Source of the DNA: an uncultured Collinsella sp.
Lineage (GTDB): Bacteria > Actinomycetota > Coriobacteriia > Coriobacteriales > Coriobacteriaceae
Length of the DNA: 45,390 nucleotides
Assembly: GCA_900541205.1 (NCBI GenBank)
Contig: UQIV01000021.1
Location: 1-45,390, forward strand
Direction of reading: 5' to 3'
Below, in pieces: positions 1-8,531 of the stretch (its first letter is position 1; each line of letters starts with the position of its first letter). Made by a program: the position numbers and the translations under genes. Below the pieces are notes generated by a model. The model was not told the origin of the DNA, did no database searches, and saw only the letters and a list, made by a program, of their open reading frames with translations.

Positions 1-1376
1 TCCACGGCGACTCGCGCGGCTGGTTCAAGGAGAACTGGCAGCGCGCCAAGATGACCGCCCTGGGCATCCCCGACCTCCGCGTCGTCCAGAACAACGTCTC
101 CTACAACGACAGCCGCGGCGTCACCCGCGGCATCCACGCCGAGCCCTGGGACAAGTTCATCTCGGTGGCCCGCGGCTCGGTCTTCGGCGCCTGGGTGGAC
201 CTGCGCGAGGGCAGCGCCACCTTCGGTAAGGTCTACACGACCGTGCTGGACCCCTCCAAGGCCATCTACGTCCCGCGCGGCGTGGGCAACAGCTTCCAGG
301 CGCTGGAGGACGGCACCGCCTACACCTACCTGGTGGACGCCCACTGGTCCCTTGAATTGAAGAAGACCTACACCTTCGTGAACCTCGCCGACCCCGAGCT
401 CGATATCCAGTGGCCGATCCCTCTCGACCAAGCTGTCGTCTCCGAGGCGGACCTCAACCACCCGATGCTGAAGGACGTCGTCCCGATGGCGCCCAGGCGC
501 ACCCTCGTCACCGGCTGCAACGGCCAGCTGGGCCGCGCGGTCCGAAAGCTGGCGGAGGAGCGCGGCGCCGCCAAGGACTTCGACTTCTGCGACATCGACA
601 CCTTCGACATGTCCGACCCGGCGGCCTACACGCAATACGACTGGTCGCTCTACGGCACCGTGATCAACTGCGGGGCCTACACCGCGGTCGACAGGGCCGA
701 GACCCCCGAGGGCCGCGTGGCCGCATGGAAGGCCAACGCCACCGGCCCGGCCCTGCTCGCCCGCACCTGCGCCGAGCACGGGATCACGATGGTGCACGTG
801 TCCTCCGACTATGTCTTCGACGGCACGGCCGAGGTCCACGACGAGGATGAGCCTTTCTCCCCGCTGTCCGTCTACGGCCAGACCAAGGCCGCAGGAGACA
901 TCGCCGTGGCCGGCTGCCCGCGCCACTACATCATGCGCAGCTCCTGGGTCATCGGCGAGGGGCATAACTTCGTCAAGACGATGAAGGGCCTGTCCGACCG
1001 CGTCGCCGACCCGGAGGACAAGCTCGCCCAGGTTACGGTCGTGGACGACCGGCTGGGCCGCCTGACCTTCACGCGCGACATGGCCGCGGCCATCTTCCAC
1101 GTGCTGGACGCGAAGGCCCCCTACGGCACCTACGGCTGCACCGGCTCCGGCGCCGTGAAGTCCTGGGCCGACATCGCCCGCGCCGTCTTCGACGCCGCCA
1201 ACGGCAACGGGGACAAGGTCGTGCCGGTCAGCACCGCCGACTACTACGCGAACGCCGAGGGCCCCATCGCCCCGCGCCCGGTCCACTCCGCACTCGACCT
1301 GTCCAGGCTCGAGTCGGTCGGCTTCCACATGCCCGACTGGGAGGAAGAGCTGGGGGAGTACCTTAAGACGCTCTAG
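1..1376 (+). CDS. Fused dTDP-4-dehydrorhamnose 3,5-epimerase / reductase (RmlC-RmlD), 5' end outside window
   Basis: This is a bifunctional enzyme for the last two steps of dTDP-L-rhamnose synthesis, feeding cell-surface polysaccharide. The reading frame is open from base 3 and already encodes conserved RmlC sequence (HGDSRGWFKENWQ) before the first ATG at 51, so the gene starts upstream of the window. The N-terminal cupin epimerase part contains RGIHAEPWDKFI and VPRGVGNSFQ. After a linker of about 30 residues comes an SDR-type reductase with the nucleotide loop TGCNGQLGRAV and the catalytic YxxxK in SVYGQTKAAGD. Fused RmlC-RmlD proteins are known in some Actinobacteria. It converges with the glycosyltransferase gene, with a terminator between them. 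The assignment is secure; only the true start is unseen. Confidence 0.93.
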   Translation, partial: HGDSRGWFKENWQRAKMTALGIPDLRVVQNNVSYNDSRGVTRGIHAEPWDKFISVARGSVFGAWVDLREGSATFGKVYTTVLDPSKAIYVPRGVGNSFQALEDGTAYTYLVDAHWSLELKKTYTFVNLADPELDIQWPIPLDQAVVSEADLNHPMLKDVVPMAPRRTLVTGCNGQLGRAVRKLAEERGAAKDFDFCDIDTFDMSDPAAYTQYDWSLYGTVINCGAYTAVDRAETPEGRVAAWKANATGPALLARTCAEHGITMVHVSSDYVFDGTAEVHDEDEPFSPLSVYGQTKAAGDIAVAGCPRHYIMRSSWVIGEGHNFVKTMKGLSDRVADPEDKLAQVTVVDDRLGRLTFTRDMAAAIFHVLDAKAPYGTYGCTGSGAVKSWADIARAVFDAANGNGDKVVPVSTADYYANAEGPIAPRPVHSALDLSRLESVGFHMPDWEEELGEYLKTL

Positions 1377-1398
1377 TGTTTATAGAATTTGCGAGAGT

Positions 1399-1431
1399 AA
1401 AAGCCGCCGTTCGTTAACGGCGGCTTTTCTT
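1399..1431. terminator. Bidirectional intrinsic terminator between convergent genes
   Basis: A perfect 13-bp stem (1399-1411 with 1416-1428) closes a CGTT loop. It has an A-run on the left and a T-run on the right, so it can end transcription from both the rhamnose gene (+) and the glycosyltransferase gene (-). Confidence 0.85.
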
Positions 1432-1478
1432 GTTGGTGGCTATCTACGCAGTGGTGCCAATAGTATTTTGCGGAAGAT

Positions 1479-2450
1479 CTACCTCTCGCTTGGCGTGGTG
1501 GCGGACCTGTCAGGCTGGTCGTCGTAGGCGTATTTGCTGTACACGTTGACCTCCCATTGCTTTTTTTCGACCTTTGCCACAGAATCCAGGATGAATCCGG
1601 TTGCAAGGCTCAGGCCGCACAGGAACATAAACGACGCGGCGAGCATGGCGGTGGGGAAGCGCGGAACGAGGCCGGTCTGGAAATACTCGACAACGATGGG
1701 CGTGCCCAGGGCGAGGCCGATCACCGCAAACAGAAGCGCAACCAGGCTGAAGAACTTCAGCGGGCGGTAGTCCTTGAACAGCGTGCCGATCATCGCGACG
1801 ACTTTAATGCCGTCGCTCACGGTATTGAGCTTGGACTCGGAGCCTTCCGGACGGTCGCGGTACTCGATGGGCACATCTTTGATGCGCCAGCGGTGGTCGA
1901 CAGCGTGAATCGAGAGCTCGGTTTCGATCTGAAAGCCCTCGGAAAGCACAGGGAAGGTTTTAACGAACGGGCGACTCATGGCGCGGTAGCCGGTCATGAC
2001 GTCATCGAAGCTGTAGCCATAGATCCACTTGATCATGGCACGTACCAGGTTGTTGCCAAAGCCGTGGAAGGCACGTTTGTTCTCCTCGGCATAGGTGCCG
2101 TTGGAAAGACGGTCGCCCACGGTCATGTCGGCCGTGCCGTTGAGGATGGGCTCGCAGAGGGCTTTGGCCGCCTCGGCGGGGTAGGTGTCATCGCCGTCGA
2201 CCATCAGGTAACAATCGGCATCGATGTCGCGAAACATCTGACGGCACACGTTGCCCTTTCCCTGACGCGGCTCAAAACGCACCGTGGCGCCGTGCTCAGT
2301 GGCGATGCGTGAGGTATCGTCCGACGAGTTATTGTCATAGACATAGACCGTCGCCTGCGGAAGCTCGCGGTGAAAGTCGTCGATGACCTTACCAATCGTG
2401 AGCGCTTCGTTGTAGCAGGGGATGATGACGGCGATGGATTCAGAATTCAC
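1479..2450 (-). CDS. GT2 family glycosyltransferase with C-terminal membrane anchor (GtrB/DPM1-like)
   Basis: This 323-aa protein probably transfers a sugar from a nucleotide donor to a polyprenyl phosphate at the cytoplasmic face of the membrane. The N-terminal GT-A fold begins AVIIPCYNEALTIGKV, with NNSSDDT and the metal-binding VDGDDTYP near residues 84-91. The C-terminus has two hydrophobic segments (FFSLVALLFAVIGLALG and TAMLAASFMFLCGLSLATGF), as in undecaprenyl-phosphate glucosyl/mannosyl transferases. The start is GTG at 2450, with AAGGAG eight bases upstream. It is divergent from the ABC exporter genes and next to a rhamnose gene, so a role in a surface polysaccharide is likely. Sugar and acceptor cannot be told from sequence. 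Confidence 0.85.
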   Translation of the reverse strand: MNSESIAVIIPCYNEALTIGKVIDDFHRELPQATVYVYDNNSSDDTSRIATEHGATVRFEPRQGKGNVCRQMFRDIDADCYLMVDGDDTYPAEAAKALCEPILNGTADMTVGDRLSNGTYAEENKRAFHGFGNNLVRAMIKWIYGYSFDDVMTGYRAMSRPFVKTFPVLSEGFQIETELSIHAVDHRWRIKDVPIEYRDRPEGSESKLNTVSDGIKVVAMIGTLFKDYRPLKFFSLVALLFAVIGLALGTPIVVEYFQTGLVPRFPTAMLAASFMFLCGLSLATGFILDSVAKVEKKQWEVNVYSKYAYDDQPDRSATTPSER

Positions 2451-2480
2451 TCAATGCTCCTTATACATTCAATCCTTGAA

Positions 2481-2509
2481 AGTATAGCCGTTTGCGCCTG
2501 ACATCCTAA
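2481..2509 (-). promoter_or_regulatory. Candidate promoter of the GT2 glycosyltransferase gene
   Basis: On the minus strand, TTAGGA (2509-2504) and TATACT (2486-2481) are separated by 17 bp. They lie about 30 bp upstream of the GTG start. A second TATACT on the plus strand (2566-2571) is a possible -10 for the divergent exporter genes, but has no clear -35. Confidence 0.5.
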
Positions 2510-2610
2510 GATGTGGGATAGTTCTCCAGTTTTGCTGCGCGAATCGTTTGCGGGGCCGTCGGGTCTATACTGTTCGTTTGTCAACGATTACGAGTAAAGG
2601 AGTTGCATCC

Positions 2611-3456
2611 GTGTCGGATCAGACAAAGCAACAAGAAACTCGCAGTCTGCCTGCGACGTTTGCTAAGAACGAATTTGAGAAGGACGCGTTTATCCTTCGT
2701 CAGCTGGTTACCAAGGATTTTAAGATCAAGTATCGCCGTAGCGTTCTGGGCGTCGCATGGTCGGTGCTCAACCCGCTTCTGATGATGATCGTCATGGCCA
2801 TCGTGTTCTCGACGATTTTTGCCCAGGGCCGCAATGGCTCGATTACGCCCGAGATGTACCCGCTGTATTTGATCGTGGGTAACGTCACCTTTGCCGTCAT
2901 GTCCGAGTCTACGAACCAGGCCCTGACGTCGATCGTGGGTGCTGCCCCGCTGCTCAAGAAGGTTAAGGTGCACCGCTGGGTCTTCCCGGTGCAGAAGGTG
3001 CTCTTCTCGCTGGTCAACTTTGCCTTCTCGCTTGTCGCCGTCGCCATCGTTATGCTGTGGTTCCGCGTCATGCCTTCTTGGCACCTGATTCTGCTGCCGG
3101 TTTGCCTGTTGCTGCTTATGTGCTTCTGCATGGGCCTGGGCATGATGCTCTCTGCCCTTACGGTCTTCTTCCGCGATGTCATGCATCTTTGGAGCGTCGT
3201 CATTACGGCGTGGACTTACATCACGCCTATTTTCTGGACAACCGACTTCGTTGCGCAAATGCCGCATCTCGTGCGCATTTTGGTCTATGCGAACCCCATG
3301 TATAACTACCTGCAGTTTATGCGCGATATCTTTCTGTTCCAGACCACGCCCTCGCTTTTGACGTTTGGCATGTGCGTCGCTTGGGCGGTTCTTGCGCTTG
3401 TTATTGGCTACACCGTGTTCCATAAGTCCGAGCGCAAGTTCATCCTCTACATCTAA
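2611..3456 (+). CDS. ABC-2 type polysaccharide exporter permease (TagG/Wzm family)
   Basis: Membrane subunit of an ABC exporter for a lipid-linked polysaccharide or teichoic-acid-like polymer. The 281-aa form starts at GTG 2611, preceded by AAAGGAG; an upstream in-frame ATG at 2548 has no Shine-Dalgarno and would add an atypical leader. The family pattern is clear: an amphipathic N-terminus (FILRQLVTKDFKIKYRRSVLGVAWSVLNPLLMMIVMAIVFS), about six membrane spans, and the conserved end region YITPIFW...NPMYNYLQFMRD. The ATPase gene follows 11 bp later. The substrate is not visible; the neighbouring rhamnose enzyme suggests a rhamnose-containing polymer, which is inference. Confidence 0.9.
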   Translation: MSDQTKQQETRSLPATFAKNEFEKDAFILRQLVTKDFKIKYRRSVLGVAWSVLNPLLMMIVMAIVFSTIFAQGRNGSITPEMYPLYLIVGNVTFAVMSESTNQALTSIVGAAPLLKKVKVHRWVFPVQKVLFSLVNFAFSLVAVAIVMLWFRVMPSWHLILLPVCLLLLMCFCMGLGMMLSALTVFFRDVMHLWSVVITAWTYITPIFWTTDFVAQMPHLVRILVYANPMYNYLQFMRDIFLFQTTPSLLTFGMCVAWAVLALVIGYTVFHKSERKFILYI

Positions 3457-3467
3457 GGAGTGCTGTG

Positions 3468-4235
3468 ATGACTGAATCTGTTGTTGATTACAGCGAGCAG
3501 CCTCTGGCTGTCGAGGTCGACGACGTCACCATGATCTTTAACATGGCGTCCGAGTCGCTGACCAACCTCAAGGAATACTTCATCAAGCTTGCCAAGCACG
3601 AGCTGTTCTTTGAGGAGTTTAGAGCGCTTAAGCACATCTCGTTCGATATTCATCGCGGCGAAGTTGTCGGTTTGGTTGGCACCAATGGCTCCGGCAAGTC
3701 TACGATGCTCAAGATCATTGCTGGCGTGCTTGAGCCCAGTGAGGGCAGCGTTAAGGTGCACGGTAACATCGCGCCGCTGATTGAGCTTGGTGCCGGCTTT
3801 GACCCCGAGCTGACCGCCCGCGAGAACATCTATCTGAACGGCGCCCTGCTCGGCTATACCAAGGAGTTCATCGACGCCAACTTTGACGGCATTATCGAGT
3901 TCGCTGAGCTTCAGAACTTTGTCGACATGCCGCTTAAGAACTTCTCCTCGGGCATGGTGGCGCGTATCGCCTTTGCAATCGCGACGATTACCGAGCCCGA
4001 TATTCTGATCGTTGACGAGACACTGTCCGTCGGTGATGTGTTCTTCCAGCAGAAGTGCGAGGACCGCATCCAGCACTTTATCCAGAGCGGCGACGTGACG
4101 GTTCTGTTCGTTTCGCACTCCATGGAGCAGGTTGAGCGCATCTGCCAGCGTGCCGTTTGGATTGAGAAGGGTGACCTTCGCATGGACGGCCCGGTCGATG
4201 AGGTCTGCAAGGCGTACCGCGAGCAGTTCAACTAG
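3468..4235 (+). CDS. ABC polysaccharide exporter ATP-binding subunit (TagH/Wzt family)
   Basis: ATPase partner of the permease just upstream. Walker A is GTNGSGKST at residues 71-79, the signature is NFSSGMVAR, and Walker B is DILIVDE, followed by the H-loop SHSMEQ. The N-terminal stretch before Walker A (TMIFNMASESLTNLKEYF) is typical of the TagH/RfbE group. At 255 aa it lacks the C-terminal carbohydrate-binding domain found in longer Wzt proteins, so it probably does not recognise a terminal cap. ATG 3468 is chosen over GTG 3465 because AAGGAG (3455-3460) is then 7 bases away. Confidence 0.9.
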   Translation: MTESVVDYSEQPLAVEVDDVTMIFNMASESLTNLKEYFIKLAKHELFFEEFRALKHISFDIHRGEVVGLVGTNGSGKSTMLKIIAGVLEPSEGSVKVHGNIAPLIELGAGFDPELTARENIYLNGALLGYTKEFIDANFDGIIEFAELQNFVDMPLKNFSSGMVARIAFAIATITEPDILIVDETLSVGDVFFQQKCEDRIQHFIQSGDVTVLFVSHSMEQVERICQRAVWIEKGDLRMDGPVDEVCKAYREQFN

Positions 4236-4289
4236 GTTATAATTATTTGCGCCTGACAGGCTTGCGCTTGCTTGGGCGTGCGGTTATTT

Positions 4290-4366
4290 GCTCCATTAGC
4301 TCAGTTGGATAGAGCAGGGGACTTCTAATCCCAAGGTCGACGGTTCGAATCCGCCATGGAGCACCA
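4290..4366 (+). tRNA. tRNA-Arg (anticodon TCT)
   Basis: A full cloverleaf can be drawn: acceptor GCTCCAT/ATGGAGC, D arm AGCTCAGTTGGATAGAGC, anticodon loop CTTCTAA with TCT, and T loop GGTTCGAATCC. The 3' CCA is encoded (4364-4366). It decodes AGA. A TATAAT at 4238-4243, just after the exporter stop codon, may serve as its -10 box. Confidence 0.97.
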
Positions 4367-4376
4367 TCGTTTATTA

Positions 4377-4408
4377 AGCCCGGACCGCTTGTGGTCTGGG
4401 CTTTTTTC
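4377..4408 (+). terminator. Intrinsic terminator after tRNA-Arg(TCT)
   Basis: The stem is AGCCCGGACC with GGTCTGGGCT (one G-T pair) around a 6-base loop, followed by six T residues. It begins 10 bases after the tRNA CCA end. Confidence 0.85.
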
Positions 4409-4469
4409 GTCTTGTGTGCTGCTGGAGCCGAGCGCGAGCAAGCCGCTGCTGTTTGTTGGGGTTGGCATT

Positions 4470-4907
4470 TTACTTTTCGAGACGATCCCTCAGCAGCTCC
4501 AGCGCGTGGGCGTAGCCCTGGAGGCCTTCGCCGGTGATGGTGGCGAAGCAGGCTAGGCGTGCATAGCTCACCTGGCGGAAGTCCTCGCGCGTCTCTACGG
4601 CGCTGATGTGCACCTCGACGGCAGGGATGGCGACGGCCTTGAGGGCGTCAAGGATTGCCACGCTGGTGTGCGTGTAGGCTGCCGGGTTGATGACGATGCC
4701 GTCGACCTTGCCGTAGGCCTCCTGGATCTTGTCGACGATGCTGCCCTCGTGGTTGGACTGGAAGACCTCGACCTCGCTGAAGCCCTGTGCGGTTCCCGCT
4801 TCCTGGCAGATCTGCACTAAGCGGTCGTAGTTGTTGCTACCATAGATGCCCGGCTCGCGAATGCCGAGCATGTTGAGGTTGGGGCCGTTGATGACGAGTA
4901 CTTTCAT
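4470..4907 (-). CDS. aroQ: Type II 3-dehydroquinate dehydratase
   Basis: Cytoplasmic enzyme of shikimate step 3, turning 3-dehydroquinate into 3-dehydroshikimate. At 145 aa it has the usual type II length and every hallmark: NGPNLNMLG at 8-16, the catalytic Tyr in the GIYG lid (Y22), NPAAYTHTSVAI (74-85) and the catalytic His in EVHIS (H100). It is the last gene of the minus-strand aromatic run, set apart from aroE-aroK by 85 bp that contain a 16-bp perfect palindrome. It may therefore be transcribed partly on its own. The start has an AAGGAAGC Shine-Dalgarno. Confidence 0.96.
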   Translation of the reverse strand: MKVLVINGPNLNMLGIREPGIYGSNNYDRLVQICQEAGTAQGFSEVEVFQSNHEGSIVDKIQEAYGKVDGIVINPAAYTHTSVAILDALKAVAIPAVEVHISAVETREDFRQVSYARLACFATITGEGLQGYAHALELLRDRLEK

Positions 4908-4949
4908 GGTTGCTTCCTTTGCGGTTGGGCGGGCGGAGAGGCGGAACGG

Positions 4950-4990
4950 AAAACCACCACAAAGGTACCTGTCCCCTTTGTGGTGGTTTT
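4950..4990. repeat. 16-bp perfect palindrome between aroE-aroK and aroQ
   Basis: Positions 4950-4965 (AAAACCACCACAAAGG) pair perfectly with 4975-4990 across a 9-base loop. With A-runs and T-runs at both ends it reads like a bidirectional terminator. It lies inside an otherwise tightly packed minus-strand operon. Its loop plus flank (GGGGACAGGTACC on the minus strand) looks like a dispersed repeat family, but only one copy lies in this window. Confidence 0.7.
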
Positions 4991-4992
4991 TG

Positions 4993-6243
4993 CTAGAGGG
5001 CTGGTGGAAGGGCGTCGAGGACGGCGGCCGCGGTGTTGGCGGCGCAGTCGCGTGAGTCGATGATGTAGTCGGCCCAGGCGCGGTAGTGTGGCATGCGCTG
5101 CTCGGCCAGCTTGTCGATACCGTCGCGGGCGGTGATGGGGCGTCCCTTGTAGGCGAGTTCGTCGAGCTTGCGGTTGAGCATCACGATCTGGCTGTTCTGG
5201 TGCAGCAGCGGGTAGTTCTCGTCGCGCGTGACCACGCCGCCGCCTGTGGAAAGCACCAGGCCGCTGCGCTTGGAGATGTCAGCCAGCGCCGCCGTCTCTT
5301 GCTCGCGGAAGGCCGCCTCGCCGCGCTCGACGATATAGCCGGCACAGGGCATGCCCAGGCGCTCCTCGAGGGCGCGGTCCAGGTCGATGTGCTCGCGACC
5401 CGTGAGCAGGGCGATCTGCTCGCCCACGCGGGTTTTGCCCGAACCCGGCATGCCGATCAGCGCGATGTTCTGTTCGCGACGTGACAAGCGCTCCGTTACG
5501 TCCAGGATGTGCTCGCGCGGGGTGACCTGGCCGGTATAGCGCTCGACGGCCTGTGCCGCCTGTGCCACGAGCATCAGCAGACCGCCGATGCAGGGGATGC
5601 CGCGGCGCTCGGCCTCGAGCATGAGTCCCGTGCGGGCGGGGTTGTAGACAATGTCGATAACGCCCTCGAGCGCATCGAGCCCTTCGAGCGTGCAAGGCGC
5701 GTCGGGGCAATGGGGGAACATGCCGGCGGGCGTGCAGTTGACGAGCAGGGCAGCGTCGGACTGCTGCGCGATGTTGCCGTAGTTGACCTCGCTCGTGCGA
5801 CCCACGGGTACGACGATGGCGCCCAGGTCGCCGAGCACCATGCTTGCCGTGGTGCCGGCACCACCGGTGGCTCCAAGTACGAGGACCTTCTTGCAGGCAA
5901 CCTCAACCCCTAGCTCCTCGACCAGGCACTGAAAACCAAAGTAGTCGGTGTTGTCGCCGCGCAGACGGCCGTCAGGCAGGCGTGTGATGGTGTTGACGTT
6001 GCCCATACGCTCGGCGAGCGGGCTCAGCTCGTCCAGGTACTCCATGACGGCGCGCTTGTAGGGGATGGTTACGTTGGTGCCCTCCCATTCGTCGCCCGTC
6101 ATAAAGGCCTGGAGGTCCTCGGGCTCGCGCTCAAAGCGCACGTACTCGAGACCCGCGAGCTCCTTGTAGATGGTCGGGGTATAGCTGTGGCCCAGCACGC
6201 GGCCCAGCACGCCGTAGGGGCGGGTTGTGGCGACGTCAGTCAT
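4993..6243 (-). CDS. Fused shikimate dehydrogenase / shikimate kinase (AroE-AroK)
   Basis: A single 416-aa chain carries shikimate steps 4 and 5. The N-terminal dehydrogenase (about 1-245) has GHSYTPTIY, the catalytic Lys in NVTIPYK (K63), GDNTD with D100, and the NADP loop GATGGAG (124-130). The C-terminal kinase (about 258-416) has Walker A GMPGSGKT at 264-271, the shikimate-binding HIDLDR and the STGGGVV loop. Both halves look complete and the frame is continuous, so this is a true fusion and not a sequencing artefact. ATG 6243 follows the pheA stop codon with no gap, implying coupled translation. Confidence 0.94.
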   Translation of the reverse strand: MTDVATTRPYGVLGRVLGHSYTPTIYKELAGLEYVRFEREPEDLQAFMTGDEWEGTNVTIPYKRAVMEYLDELSPLAERMGNVNTITRLPDGRLRGDNTDYFGFQCLVEELGVEVACKKVLVLGATGGAGTTASMVLGDLGAIVVPVGRTSEVNYGNIAQQSDAALLVNCTPAGMFPHCPDAPCTLEGLDALEGVIDIVYNPARTGLMLEAERRGIPCIGGLLMLVAQAAQAVERYTGQVTPREHILDVTERLSRREQNIALIGMPGSGKTRVGEQIALLTGREHIDLDRALEERLGMPCAGYIVERGEAAFREQETAALADISKRSGLVLSTGGGVVTRDENYPLLHQNSQIVMLNRKLDELAYKGRPITARDGIDKLAEQRMPHYRAWADYIIDSRDCAANTAAAVLDALPPAL

Positions 6244-7389
6244 CTATAGCACCTCCGTGTAGCTGCCAAAGTAGGTGAAGCTCTCGCACACGTCATCGAT
6301 GGAATCGAGCAAGTTGTCGAGGGCCTTGCTGCCAAAGGGACAGTCCAGATCGAAGTAGAACATAAACTCAAAGTCGCGCCCGGGGATGGGGCGGCTCTCG
6401 AGCTTGATAAGGTTGATGTTGAGCGCATAGAAGCGCTCGAGCACGCGATAGAGGGCGCCCGGTTCGTTGGCCGTGGTGATCATGAGCGAGGTGCGGTTGG
6501 CGCCGGGGTAGACGCGCGGCTCGCGGCTGATGACGACAAAGCGCGTGTAGTTGTTGTCCGAGTCCTGGATATTGGGCTCCAGCACCTCCAGGCCGTAGAG
6601 CGCCGCACAGCTGCGCGAGGCGATGGCGGCGACGTCGGCGCGTTCGGAGTTGGCGACCATCTCGGCCGACATGGCGGTGTTGGGGTACTTGGTGGCGTGC
6701 AGGCCGTGGGCCTCGATAAAGCCGGCGCACTGGGCGATGGCCTGGCCATGGCTGTAGACCTCACGCACGTCTGCGAGCTTGGTGCCGGGCTTGACGAGCA
6801 GGTTGTGATCGATCTTGAGGCGCAGTGAGCGCACGATATGGAAATCGAACTGTGCGAGCAGATCGTAGACGGCGTTGACCGAGCCGGCGGTGGAGTTCTC
6901 GATGGGTAGCACGCCAAACTCGCAGAAGCCGTCACGCACGGCGCGCATAACGCCCTCAAAGGTCTCGAAGAACGCGATGTCGGGTACGTCGAAGAGCCTG
7001 CACGCGGCGATTTGACTGTAGGCGCCCTCAACGCCCTGGCAGGCAACGCTGGCCGTCTGGGGGAAGGGCGTATCGAAGCCTACGGCCGTGGCATGGGCCT
7101 TTTGCGACACCGTGATGCCCTTGAGCTCGTTGATGTAGCGCTGCTGCTCGGCCTTACTCATGCTCATGAGGAGACGAAACAGGGCGATGGTCTGGGCCTC
7201 GTAGCGCTCGGGCGCGCGGCTGGCGAGGTTGTTGAGCTTGGAGCGCTCGCGGGCGGGATCGAAGACGGCCTTGCCCATCTCAATCTTTGACTTGGCGACT
7301 TCGGTGGCAATATCCATGCGCTCGACAAAGCTATTGAGGAGCGTGGTATCGATGCCGTCGATGGCCTGGCGAATATCGGCAAGGTCCAT
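6244..7389 (-). CDS. pheA: Bifunctional chorismate mutase / prephenate dehydratase
   Basis: This enzyme converts chorismate to prephenate and then to phenylpyruvate for phenylalanine. The 381-aa chain has an AroQ-class mutase helix bundle (LADIRQAIDGIDTTLLNSFVERM), a dehydratase domain (GVEGAYSQIA, ENSTAGSVN, and the catalytic NYTRF), and a C-terminal ACT domain with GALYRVL and the Phe-binding ESRP motif. Feedback inhibition by phenylalanine is therefore likely. ATG 7389 is preferred, with AAAGGGG five bases upstream; an in-frame GTG at 7404 would add five residues. The stop codon directly abuts the aroE-aroK start. Confidence 0.95.
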   Translation of the reverse strand: MDLADIRQAIDGIDTTLLNSFVERMDIATEVAKSKIEMGKAVFDPARERSKLNNLASRAPERYEAQTIALFRLLMSMSKAEQQRYINELKGITVSQKAHATAVGFDTPFPQTASVACQGVEGAYSQIAACRLFDVPDIAFFETFEGVMRAVRDGFCEFGVLPIENSTAGSVNAVYDLLAQFDFHIVRSLRLKIDHNLLVKPGTKLADVREVYSHGQAIAQCAGFIEAHGLHATKYPNTAMSAEMVANSERADVAAIASRSCAALYGLEVLEPNIQDSDNNYTRFVVISREPRVYPGANRTSLMITTANEPGALYRVLERFYALNINLIKLESRPIPGRDFEFMFYFDLDCPFGSKALDNLLDSIDDVCESFTYFGSYTEVL

Positions 7390-7432
7390 TGGGACCCCTT
7401 TCACGTGTCGGTGGATGTTGAGGGGTGGGTAG

Positions 7433-8530
7433 TTAGCGCTGGGCGGCGTCCTCGAGGAGGGCGTCCCAGATGGCGAGCGCCGCGGCTGCTTCGGCTACGG
7501 GGACGGCTCGTGGGACGATGCAGGGGTCGTGGCGGCCGTGGACCGAGAGCTCGGCATTTTCCATGGCGTCCATGTCCACAGTCTGCTGCTTGCGGCCGAT
7601 GGAAGGCGTCGGCTTCACGGCCATGCGCCACATGACGGGCGCGCCGGTGGAGATGCCGCCCAGGATGCCGCCGGCGTTATTGGACTCGACTTCGATCTTG
7701 CCATTCTCGGCATCTACGCGGTATGGATCGTTATTCTCGCTTCCGCGCATGGCGGCCACGGCAAAGCCCATGCCAAACTCCACGCCCTTTACGGCGGGAA
7801 TACCAAAGGCGATGTGCGCAATGCGGTTCTCGATGCCGTCGAACATGGGGTCGCCGATGCCCGCGGGCAGGCCGTAGATGCCGCACTCCACGATGCCACC
7901 GATGCTGTCGAGCTCGTCGCGCGCGGCCAGAATCTCCTCGCGCATGCGACCGGCAGCGGCGGCGTCAATGCAGGGCAGGTCGTTCGAAAGGATCGCCTTG
8001 CGGTCGGCCTCGCGATAGACCATGTCGTCCATGGGCAGGTCGGAGATGCCGCCGATCTGCGCGACGTGCGCCATGACCTTGATGCCACGGGCCTCGAGTG
8101 CCTGCAGCGCGATGCCACCGGCGATGCATAAGGGGGCCGTTAGGCGGCCGGAGAAATGCCCGCCGCCGGCGACGTCGTGCATGTTGTGGTACTTCACGCG
8201 GGCAGGAAAGTCTGCGTGCCCCGGGCGGGGCTTGCGGCGCAGCTCGGAATAGTCCTTGGAGCGCGTGTTGGTGTTCTCGATAATTGCTGCGATGGGTGCG
8301 CCCGTGGTGTGTCCATCGACCACACCGGCGATGATGTGCGCGGCGTCGGCCTCGCGGCGCTTGGTTGCGGTCTCGTCACGGCCGGGGGCGCGACGGTCCA
8401 AAAAGGCCTGCAGCGCTTCTTGGTCGACGGCGATGCCAGCCGGGATGCCGTCGAGCGAACAGCCGATGGCGGGTGAGTGCGACTGGCCGAAGATGCTTAA
8501 GTGCAAAACGTTGCCAAAGGTCGAGGACAT
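7433..8530 (-). CDS. aroC: Chorismate synthase
   Basis: Step 7 of the shikimate pathway: EPSP to chorismate, using reduced flavin. The 365-aa length is normal. Signature stretches are GNVLHLSIFGQSHSPAIG at the N-terminus, RPGHADFPARVKYHNMHDVAGGGHFSGR with the catalytic His, and GRHDPCIVPRAVPV near the C-terminus. ATG 8530 lies one base after the aroA stop codon, and the end of aroA supplies its Shine-Dalgarno (GAGGAGGAG), so the two genes are translationally coupled. Confidence 0.96.
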   Translation of the reverse strand: MSSTFGNVLHLSIFGQSHSPAIGCSLDGIPAGIAVDQEALQAFLDRRAPGRDETATKRREADAAHIIAGVVDGHTTGAPIAAIIENTNTRSKDYSELRRKPRPGHADFPARVKYHNMHDVAGGGHFSGRLTAPLCIAGGIALQALEARGIKVMAHVAQIGGISDLPMDDMVYREADRKAILSNDLPCIDAAAAGRMREEILAARDELDSIGGIVECGIYGLPAGIGDPMFDGIENRIAHIAFGIPAVKGVEFGMGFAVAAMRGSENNDPYRVDAENGKIEVESNNAGGILGGISTGAPVMWRMAVKPTPSIGRKQQTVDMDAMENAELSVHGRHDPCIVPRAVPVAEAAAALAIWDALLEDAAQR

Positions 8531-8531
8531 G

